Assembly (NCBI GenBank): GCA_005808505.1
Contig: SYLX01000231.1
Span: forward strand, 1 to 64,000
DNA length: 64,000 nucleotides
Origin: Bdellovibrionales bacterium
Lineage (GTDB): Bacteria > Bdellovibrionota > Bdellovibrionia > Bdellovibrionales > JAMPXM01
Reading direction: 5' to 3'
Part shown: positions 19,933 to 29,685 of the stretch, in pieces
Layout of the letters: each line of letters starts with the position of its first letter
Position numbering within the stretch: the stretch's first letter is position 1
Position numbers and translations under genes: made by a program
The notes under the pieces: model-generated
What the model saw: only the letters and a program-made list of their open reading frames with translations
Told to the model about the DNA's origin: nothing
Database searches by the model: none

Positions 19933-21320
19933 TTGACGGTTTTTGCCGGAGATGAAGGAGCTGGCGCCGCAGGGGCTGGAGCAGGATCATTTGCTCCCGC
20001 TTTTTCCTGGGCACGATCTCGTCTGCGGCCTTTGATATAACCTTCGATTTGTTGCTGTTTCATGCACGCTTTTACGTAGTCATTCACGGATGCCACAAGC
20101 GATTTCATGTTTTCCCGTCTACCCTTGAGCGTTGGATCTAGAACGGAATCATCGGTCGTCATGTCGATCGCTAGGTGCGGTTTTGAGCCGGGATCGTTTT
20201 TGTCGTGCTTCGGATTCGGGACTTCGATTTCTTTGAGCGTTCCTTTGTCGTCGAACACAAGGCGGTTGAAGAGGTTGGCTTCGATTTCTTCCTGTTTCTC
20301 AAGATCGGTGCCGCCTTTAACGACGAGTCCTTTTTTGACTACGCTATCCGTCGGCGAAAACTCCATCTTCACGGTGAACCAATCGGCCTGGCGGACCCAT
20401 TTGCCGTTGGTGTACTTCACTTCGACGAGATCGGCGATGTACGTGTTTTCTTCTTTATCACCAGGGGATGGGCACTCTTTCGCGGGACGCGCGAACCAAT
20501 CCGTTTTTTCTTCCGTCAAGGTTTCACGAACGGTTTTTGCGGCGTTCACCGAAGGAGCGTTTCCAGTGAGTAGCGTTTTTTCTTTTTGCACGTTTTCCAA
20601 GTAGGCGGCGCAATATCCACCTAGGGTACTGCCGGCTTTTGTCGACGCCCAGCAGGTTGCGGATTCGAACGATTTCAAACCGATGTTCGTTGCGACCGTA
20701 AGAATAACAGGCGCCGCGATTTTGTGCTCGAGCATCCACGTCATGAAGGTGCCGATTCCCTTGCCCGCAACTGCAACCCAGGCGTTAGCCGGCGGAAGAG
20801 CCAGTTGAAGTAAAGCTGACTCGCGACGTTTCTTCTCGATCTCGATTTTCTTAACGAGCAGTTGGCTCTGCGAAAGCACCGACTTATTGGTAAGAACCCA
20901 GTCGATTCCGTTGACCTTGACGTTCGGCTTACCAAGATCGGGCCAATCGATTTTCATCGACTCGTAGGTGCGCCATTTGAACTCCATCGTCGTCCCGTTA
21001 ATGGCAAGCTTCGGTAGCTCGATGCCTTTGAGAAGTTCTTTGAGAATTTTGCGATCTGAGGTTGGTAATCTCGAGAGAATCAATCGATCGTAATCCTCAA
21101 GCGTCTCGATTTGATTGAAGCGATTCGCGAAGGCCGCGAGAACAGCTTCAGTCATGATGGTCTTTTGCGTTTCCGTGATGACGGGCGCTCGGTGTAAGCG
21201 AACTTTTCCTGGCGGTACCTGGCGCACGGAAGCAAGCTCGCGAAGAGCCTCACTCTGAGCCGGCAGCAAATTGACTGAAAAACCTACGAGAGCCGCGCAA
21301 AAAACAGACTTCGATCTCAT
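19929..21320 (-). CDS. Secreted protein of unknown function
   Basis: 463 aa, signal peptide, Ala/Pro-rich C-terminus; no family recognised. Confidence 0.6.
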   Translation of the reverse strand: MRSKSVFCAALVGFSVNLLPAQSEALRELASVRQVPPGKVRLHRAPVITETQKTIMTEAVLAAFANRFNQIETLEDYDRLILSRLPTSDRKILKELLKGIELPKLAINGTTMEFKWRTYESMKIDWPDLGKPNVKVNGIDWVLTNKSVLSQSQLLVKKIEIEKKRRESALLQLALPPANAWVAVAGKGIGTFMTWMLEHKIAAPVILTVATNIGLKSFESATCWASTKAGSTLGGYCAAYLENVQKEKTLLTGNAPSVNAAKTVRETLTEEKTDWFARPAKECPSPGDKEENTYIADLVEVKYTNGKWVRQADWFTVKMEFSPTDSVVKKGLVVKGGTDLEKQEEIEANLFNRLVFDDKGTLKEIEVPNPKHDKNDPGSKPHLAIDMTTDDSVLDPTLKGRRENMKSLVASVNDYVKACMKQQQIEGYIKGRRRDRAQEKAGANDPAPAPAAPAPSSPAKTVN

Positions 21321-21504
21321 CGGACCCCACCAAAAAAAGACGCAACTGAACTTTGACTTTCATCATAGCTCACGAGGTGAAACGACCCTAGATCCACCCG
21401 CCCATCTCCCGACCTCGGTCTGGGATTCGGCCAGCGAAAACTGTTGTCTCCAAGAAGTCCAGTTGGCGCGAAACTTTACCGGCTTTCCGTTACACTATCT
21501 GCAG

Positions 21505-22506
21505 ATGGAAATTTCCGTATTTATCAATAGCCGCGCCGGCCGCGCGGACCGGGAACTCATTGAAAAAGCGGTGCGCACGGCGCTCTTTCGTTGCAAGCTT
21601 CGTTTTCTCACGCCGACGAGCATTCCAGAGCTTCAAGCAAACGTTTTAGAGGAAGCAAAGACCGCCGACGCGTTGATGATCTGCGGCGGCGACGGCACAT
21701 TAAACGCCGCCCTCCAGCCGCTCTTAAGCGCGCGCGAGACGTTTGAACGTTTTCCGACGATCTGCCCTCTTCCCGTCGGCACGGCGAACGATTTCGCCCA
21801 AGAGCTCGGAATCGGTCACCGCATCGAACGAGCCGCGCGCCTTGTTCTTGAGGGTGAAATCCAAGACGTAGATGTCTTGCAAGTGACTTCGGGTAATAAC
21901 GAGGCCTTCATGCTGACCAACGGTGGGCTCGGAGTTCCTGCCGAAACGGCTGATCTCGTAAATCGGTTCCGCAAGTGGCTTGTCGAAACTTCGGAATGCG
22001 ATGATGTTAAAGCTCACTGGCGCCCGGTGCTTCAGCTCGGAAAACACGCGGTGAAAAAAGCGGGCTCACGGATTTACGAGCTGACACTCGCGGGGAAGTT
22101 GACCCAGTGGTCGATTAACGATTGGAAAGTCGAAGTCGAAATCCCTGGGCAAACGATCCTCACGACTCACGCACCGTTCATCATGATCAATAATCAAAAG
22201 GTCCTCGGAGCCAATTACCAAGCGGCCCCTCTGACGGCGAACAACGACGGCACGTTTAACATCATGCTCGTGACCGCCCTCACGTTGGCTGATCAAGCGA
22301 AAACGCTGATGAAGATTCGCAAGGGCGAAATCCCGAGCGAAATGGATTGTCCCCGCTTCGAGGCTTCGGAATGCACGATTCGTCGTCGCGGCGTGCGGCC
22401 CCTGACATTCTTCGGTGATGGCGAAATTCTCCACCGCGAGGTTGAAGAAGTTCATGTCCGCTGTTTGCACCGCGCGCTTCCAGTCTTTGTAAGAGGTGCG
22501 GCGTGA
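21505..22506 (+). CDS. Diacylglycerol/lipid kinase family protein (YegS/DAGK catalytic domain)
   Basis: MEISVFINSRAGRADR, MICGGDGTLNAAL, LPVGTANDFAQELGI motifs; start ATG 21505. Confidence 0.9.
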   Translation: MEISVFINSRAGRADRELIEKAVRTALFRCKLRFLTPTSIPELQANVLEEAKTADALMICGGDGTLNAALQPLLSARETFERFPTICPLPVGTANDFAQELGIGHRIERAARLVLEGEIQDVDVLQVTSGNNEAFMLTNGGLGVPAETADLVNRFRKWLVETSECDDVKAHWRPVLQLGKHAVKKAGSRIYELTLAGKLTQWSINDWKVEVEIPGQTILTTHAPFIMINNQKVLGANYQAAPLTANNDGTFNIMLVTALTLADQAKTLMKIRKGEIPSEMDCPRFEASECTIRRRGVRPLTFFGDGEILHREVEEVHVRCLHRALPVFVRGAA

Positions 22507-23528
22507 AGCGTCTTCAAATTCTCGTAACGGGCGGAACAGGTTTCCTTGGTAAATACGTGATGCCTCTTCTCGCTGCGGACTCTTCGGTGCACGCGACGGG
22601 ACTTTCACGTTCGCAACCCGAAACTCTCCGTGGTGATCTCACGAAGTGGGACGGCGGAATCGATGCTTCAAGTCTGCGCGGTGCCTTCGATGTTCTGCTG
22701 CACATGGCTGGACATTACGATTTGCGCGCGACGCAAGAAGAAGCATTTCTTCACAACATCGCCGGCACTCACAACGCGCTTTCGCTCGCGCAGAAGGCGG
22801 AGATTCCGCACATCGTCCACATCTCGACGGTTGCCGTGACGATGAGTCGATCAGGACAGCGCAAACCCCTTGGCCCTGAGGAACTCGACGTGATCGGCGA
22901 TTGGCCGGACGCCTACGCTGAAAGTAAAGCGCACGCGGAAAAAATCGTGCGGAGTTGGGACTCGATACACTTTAAATCTCGGTTGATTCTCCGCCTCGGA
23001 GTTCTCACTGGCGACACGCAAGGCGGCGCGATCCCGCGCATCGATGGGCCGTATCACACGGTCGAAAGCTTTCAGCGATTGCGAAAGTTCATCGAAAAAA
23101 TTCCGGGCCCCGTCCCACTGCCGGGTCGCCGTGGTCGACGACTTCCGATGGTTCCCGTAGATCGTGCGGCTGAAGCGATTGTGTCGCTTCTCCTCCGCTC
23201 GCGGAAAGAAAAATGGGAAGGTACCAAAAGCCTTTACGTCGTGAGCGATCGAGGTCCCACGGCCGAAGAACTTTTTCGTTCAACCTTCCGGCACATCGGC
23301 CTTCCTCGCGATGTGCAACTTCTTTCGGAACTCCCCTACGGCCTGGTGAAGTCCGCGGCAGAAAAGCTTACCGGTTTGCCTGCAGAGGAGCTTGAATACG
23401 TTTTGCGTTTCCCTCGGTTTGACTTAAGCGAAACCCGGAGCCTTTTGGGCGCGGAATGGTGCCCGGAGTTCTCTGACTACGAAGCTGCATTCTGGAGAGG
23501 CTATGAGTCGTACGTACAGAATCGCTGA
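22503..23528 (+). CDS. Extended SDR: NAD(P)-dependent epimerase / thioester-reductase-like protein
   Basis: ILVTGGTGFLGKYV Rossmann motif and YAESKAHAEKIV (YxxxK); GTG start overlapping the preceding stop. Confidence 0.85.
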   Translation: MKRLQILVTGGTGFLGKYVMPLLAADSSVHATGLSRSQPETLRGDLTKWDGGIDASSLRGAFDVLLHMAGHYDLRATQEEAFLHNIAGTHNALSLAQKAEIPHIVHISTVAVTMSRSGQRKPLGPEELDVIGDWPDAYAESKAHAEKIVRSWDSIHFKSRLILRLGVLTGDTQGGAIPRIDGPYHTVESFQRLRKFIEKIPGPVPLPGRRGRRLPMVPVDRAAEAIVSLLLRSRKEKWEGTKSLYVVSDRGPTAEELFRSTFRHIGLPRDVQLLSELPYGLVKSAAEKLTGLPAEELEYVLRFPRFDLSETRSLLGAEWCPEFSDYEAAFWRGYESYVQNR

Positions 23529-25650
23529 GCTTTCATTCGGCTCCAGCCGCTGGGATTCTTCTTACTCCTTCGACATCCACATCGATCGCTTCGAGGTGCA
23601 GCGCTTTGGCTGCGAATTCTCGGTGCCGATGGTGAAGTCTTTGATTCAAAGTCTTCGCTCGCAAGTTGATGCGTTTGCGATTACGTCTCTACCGAAAGAA
23701 ATTCGTTTCGATGATCGCACTTACGTCCACCGCCAAACCCTCGAAGTCATGTCGACGCCGTCGAGCGTTCCGATCTGTAGCGGCGAGCGATTGAAGGAGC
23801 TTGCGAACATCAATGGTCTCTCGCTTGCGATCAAAGAGAAGCGCATTGTACCGCAGGACGGAATTTATTTTCCGTTAGGACTCTTGAATCTTGAGTGTGC
23901 GAAGTTTCTCCACGAAAAACACAACGCGCGTTTACTGTATGGCGATCTCGCTTCGCTCTTTGGAATCCCGGTCATCGCGGATCCGCACTCGAAGATTCTC
24001 GCGGCGGTAAAATTTGGTTTGCACGCGGCGAACCTCACGGATCTCAAGAAGCTGGCACCGGGCCAGTCCTCGCGAGCGCGACGCTACATGGGAGCTGCGA
24101 GCTCTCTCGTTTCACTTCGCGACGTGCGCCACATCTTCGTGGACCTGCCGGTACTCTTGCTTTTTGAGCCCGCCCTTGAATTTGTGCGCGGAAAAGACAT
24201 CATCGTTCCGTACTCGCATCCGCGCATGGAAGAAGCTCTCGCTCCTTATAAACCGGCGTCTATTCAGAGCTTGTTCCCCGAGAATTTTAAATGGATTCAT
24301 CCCTACCTGAATTACTCAGTATTGGATGCGGCCTTGCGACTTTCGAACGGCGTGGATGCGCCTCTTTCGCTCGAAGCGTGGGAAGAGTTGCTCCAGACGA
24401 AGACGGAAGTCACGCAGGCGACGAAGCGCTACATTTTGGGTGCTCGTCCCTCAACCCAAGTGAAGGTCACCCAACGCGTTCGCAAATTCACTCGTCGAAT
24501 CAACGCGGAACGCGAACCCGATTTCGCATTCGTGGTTCATTGCCTTTCGTATGATCACCTCTTCCGCGCGCCCGTCGTGGGACCGCTTTTAAAGCGCGCA
24601 CCTCCGGAGTGGAACCCCGTCATTGAGAAGAACATCGCCAAACTTCCCGGCATCGTCTACGGACGTGCAAGTGGAATCGTGAGCCGCAAAACCGGCCGCG
24701 AAACGACCGGAATTTTGTACGGTCTTTTCGCGACTCCGAAGATCATGCGCGAAGAACCGCCGGAAGTGACGTACGAAAAGATTGAGAAGCTGTGCTATCA
24801 CGCAGCTGAACAAGGTGCGAAGATCATCGGACTCGGCGCATACACAAAAGTTGTGGGTGATGCGGGCGCCACGATCAATCGCAATAGTCCGATCCCGGTC
24901 ACCACAGGGAATTCTTTGTCGGCGTCCGCCACCCTTTGGGCTTTGTACGAAGCCGTGAAGAAAATGGATTTGCTCGTGCGCGATCCCGAGTCGGGCCGCT
25001 TCGACGCTACGGCGTGCGTGATTGGTGCGACGGGTTCCATCGGAAAAGTTTCGGCAAAGCTCTTGAGCATGGACTACAAGCGGCTTTGTTTAGTGGCTCC
25101 TCGCATGGAGCGGTTGCTCGAATTGAAAGCTGAGATCGAAATTCTGTCGCCCGGCTGCGAAGTCACCGTCTCTACAAAAGCAAACGACGTTGCCGCTGGC
25201 ATCGACGTTTTGGTCACAACGACTTCAGCTTTTGATCAGAAGATCGTGGACGTCGAACAGCTGAAGCCTGGGTGCGTCGTCTGCGATTGCTCGCGGCCGT
25301 TGGATTTTACTTTGGAAGATGCGATTAAGCGCCCCGACATCTTGATCATCGAGTCTGGCGAAGTGATTTTGCCTGGCTCCGGCCGGCAGTTCAACTGTGA
25401 CCTGGGACTTCCCGGTAACGTCGTGTTTGCGTGTCTCGGCGAGACGGCGTTGTTGTCGATGGAGGGCTTGCACGAACCGTTCACACTCGGACGAGAAATC
25501 GAGTGGTCGAAGGTTCGACGCATCGACCACCTTGCGCGCGAACATGGAGTGGAGCTCGCGGCGATCACGGGCCTGCACGGCCTGATTACCGACAAAGAAA
25601 TTGCGCTCACCCGAAAACTTGCGCTCGAACGCCGCCGTCGTGCGGGTTGA
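23503..25650 (+). CDS. Large dehydrogenase: C-terminal long-chain acyl-ACP reductase (AAR/COG5322)-like domain plus ~340-aa N-terminal domain of unknown function
   Basis: 715 aa; LGAYTKVVGDAG...VTTGNSLSASATLWAL, ACVIGATGSIGKVSAKLL, VFACLGETALLSMEG match the layout of cyanobacterial AAR as I remember it. Confidence 0.75.
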   Translation: MSRTYRIAELSFGSSRWDSSYSFDIHIDRFEVQRFGCEFSVPMVKSLIQSLRSQVDAFAITSLPKEIRFDDRTYVHRQTLEVMSTPSSVPICSGERLKELANINGLSLAIKEKRIVPQDGIYFPLGLLNLECAKFLHEKHNARLLYGDLASLFGIPVIADPHSKILAAVKFGLHAANLTDLKKLAPGQSSRARRYMGAASSLVSLRDVRHIFVDLPVLLLFEPALEFVRGKDIIVPYSHPRMEEALAPYKPASIQSLFPENFKWIHPYLNYSVLDAALRLSNGVDAPLSLEAWEELLQTKTEVTQATKRYILGARPSTQVKVTQRVRKFTRRINAEREPDFAFVVHCLSYDHLFRAPVVGPLLKRAPPEWNPVIEKNIAKLPGIVYGRASGIVSRKTGRETTGILYGLFATPKIMREEPPEVTYEKIEKLCYHAAEQGAKIIGLGAYTKVVGDAGATINRNSPIPVTTGNSLSASATLWALYEAVKKMDLLVRDPESGRFDATACVIGATGSIGKVSAKLLSMDYKRLCLVAPRMERLLELKAEIEILSPGCEVTVSTKANDVAAGIDVLVTTTSAFDQKIVDVEQLKPGCVVCDCSRPLDFTLEDAIKRPDILIIESGEVILPGSGRQFNCDLGLPGNVVFACLGETALLSMEGLHEPFTLGREIEWSKVRRIDHLAREHGVELAAITGLHGLITDKEIALTRKLALERRRRAG

Positions 25651-25702
25651 GGATTCGGGCCGGGGCGTGGTTTCGGGGTTATGATTGCGCGTCGCATCCC
25701 GG

Positions 25703-25721
25703 AAAGGTGCCAGGCACCTTT
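25703..25721. repeat. Small palindrome AAAGGTGCC-A-GGCACCTTT
   Basis: Perfect 9-bp inverted repeat between convergent genes. Confidence 0.7.
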
Positions 25722-25744
25722 TCGCGGGCCCCCAGCCCCAACGC

Positions 25745-26971
25745 TCAACTCCGCAACAACTCTGGAATCGACTTCCGCACAAGCCGCACGATCGGGATCA
25801 ACGACGCGATCACCGTCGTCACCGCAGGCAAGAGCAAAGCTTGCAGATAGTGTTGCCCTTGGATCTCCAAGAAGATCCGGAACTCGCGTGTGATCCCGGG
25901 TCCGGGCGGCATCGGGATGCCGCTGCGGAAGGCGAGGCGATCCAAGAGAACCGCGATCACAATCCCGACAATGCCACCCGCCACGCCAAGAAACGCGCTC
26001 TCACACAACAAAATGCGGAACAAACGACCGCGGCTCTCACCGTTTGCGCGCAATGCACCGACTTCGCCCGCGCGCTCGAGAAGTCCGACAGCAATCGTGT
26101 TGAAGATCCCAAGCGCCACGATCAAAAGCATGATCGAGCGAATGAAGCTGAATTGACTCTCCAGGAACTTCACCGCGTTTTTGTAGTAGACCGCATCGAG
26201 GTCATCGAACGGTTTCGCGTCAAGCTCCGGAAGAGCCGCGGTGATCGCCGCGTGCGCAGTCGGCCACGCCTCAACGCCGCTCGTCTGAATCGCGAAGTGC
26301 TCAACGCGATCCGTATCTAAAAGGCTTTGCGCACGATCAAGATCAATGCGGAAGAAGGAGTCATCAAACTCTTTCGAACCCGTATGAAAGATCCCGCGAA
26401 CCGTGAGCTCTAGGCCGTTCATCTGACCATGAACGGTCTGCCCAAGCACAGTGACGAGGTCCCCAACTTTCAATCCCAAACTCTCCGCCAATCCGCGACC
26501 GAGGATGATCTCGTCGGAACCCTCCGCGGAGCCTTCAAGATCACTTCCGGAGATGAAGTTCATCGCCGTGAAAAACGTGCGCTCGCGATTGGGGAGAATG
26601 CCCTCACCACGACCGGCGAGCGTAAGGCCACCCTTCATGAGGAAGGCGTAAAAACTCAAACGCGGAAAGACTTCAATAACTTGGCCGGTCGCCTTCAACT
26701 TCTTCTCGACGTCTTCCCGACCCGAGATCCAAGTCTTCCACGGCTCCTCAGTCTTTTTATCGTAGTAGCCCTTGGGAAAAACATAACCATGGCCGTAGCG
26801 GACACGAATCGTGTTCTCGCGGTACTGGTTCATGATGCCTTCGTTGAAGCCTTGATAAATCAAAAGTCCCGCGGCGCCGAGCGCTACAGTGAGAAGGCTT
26901 GCCGCCGTTCGACGTGGATTCCGAAAGAGATTGCGCCAGGCGAGGAGAACAAGCGTCGTAAGTGAATTCAT
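25745..26971 (-). CDS. ABC transporter permease, FtsX/LolE/MacB type
   Basis: 408 aa; AWRNLFRNPRRTAASLLTVALG N-terminus, large periplasmic domain, ERAGEVGALRANGESR coupling region. Confidence 0.88.
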   Translation of the reverse strand: MNSLTTLVLLAWRNLFRNPRRTAASLLTVALGAAGLLIYQGFNEGIMNQYRENTIRVRYGHGYVFPKGYYDKKTEEPWKTWISGREDVEKKLKATGQVIEVFPRLSFYAFLMKGGLTLAGRGEGILPNRERTFFTAMNFISGSDLEGSAEGSDEIILGRGLAESLGLKVGDLVTVLGQTVHGQMNGLELTVRGIFHTGSKEFDDSFFRIDLDRAQSLLDTDRVEHFAIQTSGVEAWPTAHAAITAALPELDAKPFDDLDAVYYKNAVKFLESQFSFIRSIMLLIVALGIFNTIAVGLLERAGEVGALRANGESRGRLFRILLCESAFLGVAGGIVGIVIAVLLDRLAFRSGIPMPPGPGITREFRIFLEIQGQHYLQALLLPAVTTVIASLIPIVRLVRKSIPELLRS

Positions 26972-27654
26972 GTCGACGCTCCTTTCTCCAAGAGACCATC
27001 CCGAAGTGTGAACAAAGTTTCCGCGTACGAAACGAGGTGCGTATCGTGGGTCGAAAAGATGAAACTCACGCCTTCTTTTTTCTGAAGATCTTTGAAGACG
27101 CCAATGATTGTTTCGCTCGTTGCGCGATCCAAATTCGCTGTGGGCTCGTCAGCAAGAATGACCTTCGGTCGTTTTGCCAATGCACGTGCGATCGCAACTC
27201 GTTGTCGTTGTCCGCCTGAAAGCTCACCCGGTCTCTTGTGTCTGTGTTCAAAGAGCCCAAGCTTCGCGAGAGTTTCTTCTCCACGAGCCAACGCTTCTTT
27301 CTTCGACAGACCGAGCGGGCCGAGAAAATAGGTTGTGTTCTCAAGCGCTGAGAGTGTCGGAATCAAATAGAAAGCTTGGAAAACGAAACCGAGATCCGCA
27401 AGCCGCATCGACTGAAGATCGTTCTCACCGAGTGCACTTACGTCGCGCCCTAGAAATTCAATCTTCCCGGCGTGCGGCTGATCGAGAAGCCCGAGCAAGT
27501 TGAGCAAGGTCGTCTTACCACTTCCCGATGGACCTACGAGGCAAACGAAGGAGTTCTGTGGTACCGACAAAGTGACACCTTTTAAAACCGGGACTTTCGT
27601 TTTCCCCCAGTCGTATCCGTATCCAAGTGAACTGATTTTGTAGAGTTCCGTCAT
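26968..27654 (-). CDS. ABC transporter ATP-binding protein, LolD/MacB type
   Basis: Walker A GPSGSGKTTLLNLLG, signature LSGGQRQRVAIARAL, Walker B VILADEPTANLD; start ATG 27654 (MTELYKISSLGYGYD). Confidence 0.92.
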   Translation of the reverse strand: MTELYKISSLGYGYDWGKTKVPVLKGVTLSVPQNSFVCLVGPSGSGKTTLLNLLGLLDQPHAGKIEFLGRDVSALGENDLQSMRLADLGFVFQAFYLIPTLSALENTTYFLGPLGLSKKEALARGEETLAKLGLFEHRHKRPGELSGGQRQRVAIARALAKRPKVILADEPTANLDRATSETIIGVFKDLQKKEGVSFIFSTHDTHLVSYAETLFTLRDGLLEKGAST

Positions 27655-27789
27655 CCTAGACCTCGGGACGAAGAGGAAGGCAAAAAGCAGGTACAGTTTA
27701 GGGCGGTGATCTCCGAAACACGAGTCGAGTTTCTCACTCGAAGCTTCGCAACGATGCGGAAGACTTGTAGAATCAGGCCTTGAAGGAGC

Positions 27790-28545
27790 TTGAGCCAAAT
27801 GAATATGCAATTCGCAGTTACGCCCATGGGATTCCTCATCTGCAGCGCAATTGCCACGGCGCTCGCTTCCAGCTTCATACCCGAAGCCTCGCTCGCCGGC
27901 AAAAGCAACGGCGAACAGATGCTCGCGAAAGCCGACCATATCCGCAATCCCTCAAGTTCCTACCGCATGCGCATTGGCGTAAAAAGCGAAGACGATGAAC
28001 GCGAATTTGACGTCTTTCTCAAAGGCACCGACAAGACCTTGATCGTGGCTAAAGAGCCAGCCCGCATGCGCGGACAAAACATGCTCATGCTCGATCGCGA
28101 CTTCTACGCTTACGTTCCGAACTTGAAGAAATCTCTTCGCCTGAGTCTGTCGCAGAAGATGATGGGACTTGTCGCTAACGGCGACATCGCGCGAACACGC
28201 TGGTCAGGCGATTACACCGTTTTCGTTGAAAAGGGCGACGCCAAAGAAACGCAGATGCTCCTAAACGGCACGAAGAAGAATCTCACTTACCAAAAAATTC
28301 GTCTCTGGCTAGACACCTCAACGTCACGACCTCTTCGCGCGGAATACCTTTCACTCAATGGTAAAGCCGTTTTGAAAAAAGCGGCTTTTGAGGAATACAA
28401 AACTCTCGCGGGAAGCCAACGCCCCAGCCGCATTCGTATCGAAGACGCCGGCGGCAAACAGAGCACGATCGTGATTCAAGATATGGAATCGAGCGATCTC
28501 GACGAGAGCACCTTCACGCTCGCGAATTTAGAGAAAGCAAAGTAA
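27790..28545 (+). CDS. Outer membrane lipoprotein-sorting (LolA-like, COG2834) protein
   Basis: 251 aa, signal peptide; DVFLKGTDKTLIVAKEPARMRGQNMLMLDRDFYAYVPNLKKSLRLSLSQKMMG is typical of this family. Confidence 0.8.
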   Translation: MSQMNMQFAVTPMGFLICSAIATALASSFIPEASLAGKSNGEQMLAKADHIRNPSSSYRMRIGVKSEDDEREFDVFLKGTDKTLIVAKEPARMRGQNMLMLDRDFYAYVPNLKKSLRLSLSQKMMGLVANGDIARTRWSGDYTVFVEKGDAKETQMLLNGTKKNLTYQKIRLWLDTSTSRPLRAEYLSLNGKAVLKKAAFEEYKTLAGSQRPSRIRIEDAGGKQSTIVIQDMESSDLDESTFTLANLEKAK

Positions 28546-29675
28546 TGCGCATTTGGGGGTCAGCCGTCACGCTCACCTCCTTGCTTTTTGCGACCGCACA
28601 TCCGTGTCTCACCTGGGCGCAATCGACTTCAGCCAAAAAGAGAAATCCTTGGGAAGTCTCGGCCGTGCTGAACCCGCGACTCACGGCACTTCAAGCCAAC
28701 GAAGGCGAGTTTTCTCGCGCGACGTTTCTTAAGTCTTCGCTCACCGCAAAAAAGGGCGGCTTCGGATTGTTCGCCGAAGGATTTGTAGAACACGATTTTG
28801 CGGAGTGGGACAAACAACCAACAGCGCTCGCATTACCCGAGCTCCGCAAATCGCGGGACACGGGTTACCTCCAAGAAGCTTATCTCGAGTATCAATACTC
28901 GCGCGTATCGATTCGCGCAGGTCGCCAGTCCGTGCGCTGGAGTCAGTCGTGGACCCTTCCGTCACTTGATGTGTTCACCGCGAGAAGATGGAACCGGCTC
29001 TTTCTTGATCCGTTACCTGAGCAGCTCGTACATTCGGATGGTGTACTCCTCAGCTACGCGGCGTCCGACATCGAGGCCGATCTCTTTCAAGTGATTCAGC
29101 CAGCGGAGAACTCTTTTCCCGAACCTCTCCCGAACGAAACACGCAAGCCCGAAGCGCAAACCGGCGCGCGGATCAAAGCGCGCGTAAAGGGCTTTGACGT
29201 CATGCTCATGGGACGAATCAAGCCGAACGAAGTTCTAGGCGGAGCCGCCCTTAGCTACGCGCTTGATTGTTGCGTTCTCAAAGTTGAAGGCGGCAAAGTC
29301 GAAGCCAGCAAAGGATTTTTCATCGCGGGTGTCGATGTCTTCCTAGGAGATTTCTCGTTTCAACCGCAAGCGACTTGGTTTCAAGATCCCGTGCTCACAA
29401 ACAAGGATATCGAAACGATCTTGTACGCCCCCCTTCGCTATACTTGGGGCCGCACGACGTTCGAGGCTCAATACTTCCGTTACATCGAACGCGAGGATCA
29501 ATTTGCTTCGGCCTTGATCAGCCGAGATCTTGGCGAGTGGGCGAAGAGTTCTTTCAAAATTTCAGCATTCATTCAAAACTACGAAGGTCGCGACGACCGA
29601 CTCTTTGGCATCTACCGATTGCAGACAAGCGGAACGGTCGGCGGCATCTCGCTCGACATCCTAACGTCGTTATAA
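28545..29675 (+). CDS. Outer membrane porin-like protein (DUF1302-like layout)
   Basis: 376 aa; signal peptide, VSIRAGRQSVRWSQSWTLPSLDVFTARRW, beta-strand pattern; TAATG overlap with the preceding gene. Confidence 0.65.
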   Translation: MRIWGSAVTLTSLLFATAHPCLTWAQSTSAKKRNPWEVSAVLNPRLTALQANEGEFSRATFLKSSLTAKKGGFGLFAEGFVEHDFAEWDKQPTALALPELRKSRDTGYLQEAYLEYQYSRVSIRAGRQSVRWSQSWTLPSLDVFTARRWNRLFLDPLPEQLVHSDGVLLSYAASDIEADLFQVIQPAENSFPEPLPNETRKPEAQTGARIKARVKGFDVMLMGRIKPNEVLGGAALSYALDCCVLKVEGGKVEASKGFFIAGVDVFLGDFSFQPQATWFQDPVLTNKDIETILYAPLRYTWGRTTFEAQYFRYIEREDQFASALISRDLGEWAKSSFKISAFIQNYEGRDDRLFGIYRLQTSGTVGGISLDILTSL

Positions 29676-29685
29676 CGAGGGAAAA

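Noticed and set aside
23503-25650. Complete alkane biosynthesis pathway
   Set aside because: The AAR-like domain is present but no aldehyde-deformylating oxygenase is encoded in the window, so alkane production cannot be claimed.
25685-26320. 211-aa plus-strand ORF
   Set aside because: Antisense to the FtsX-like permease and low-complexity; no independent support.
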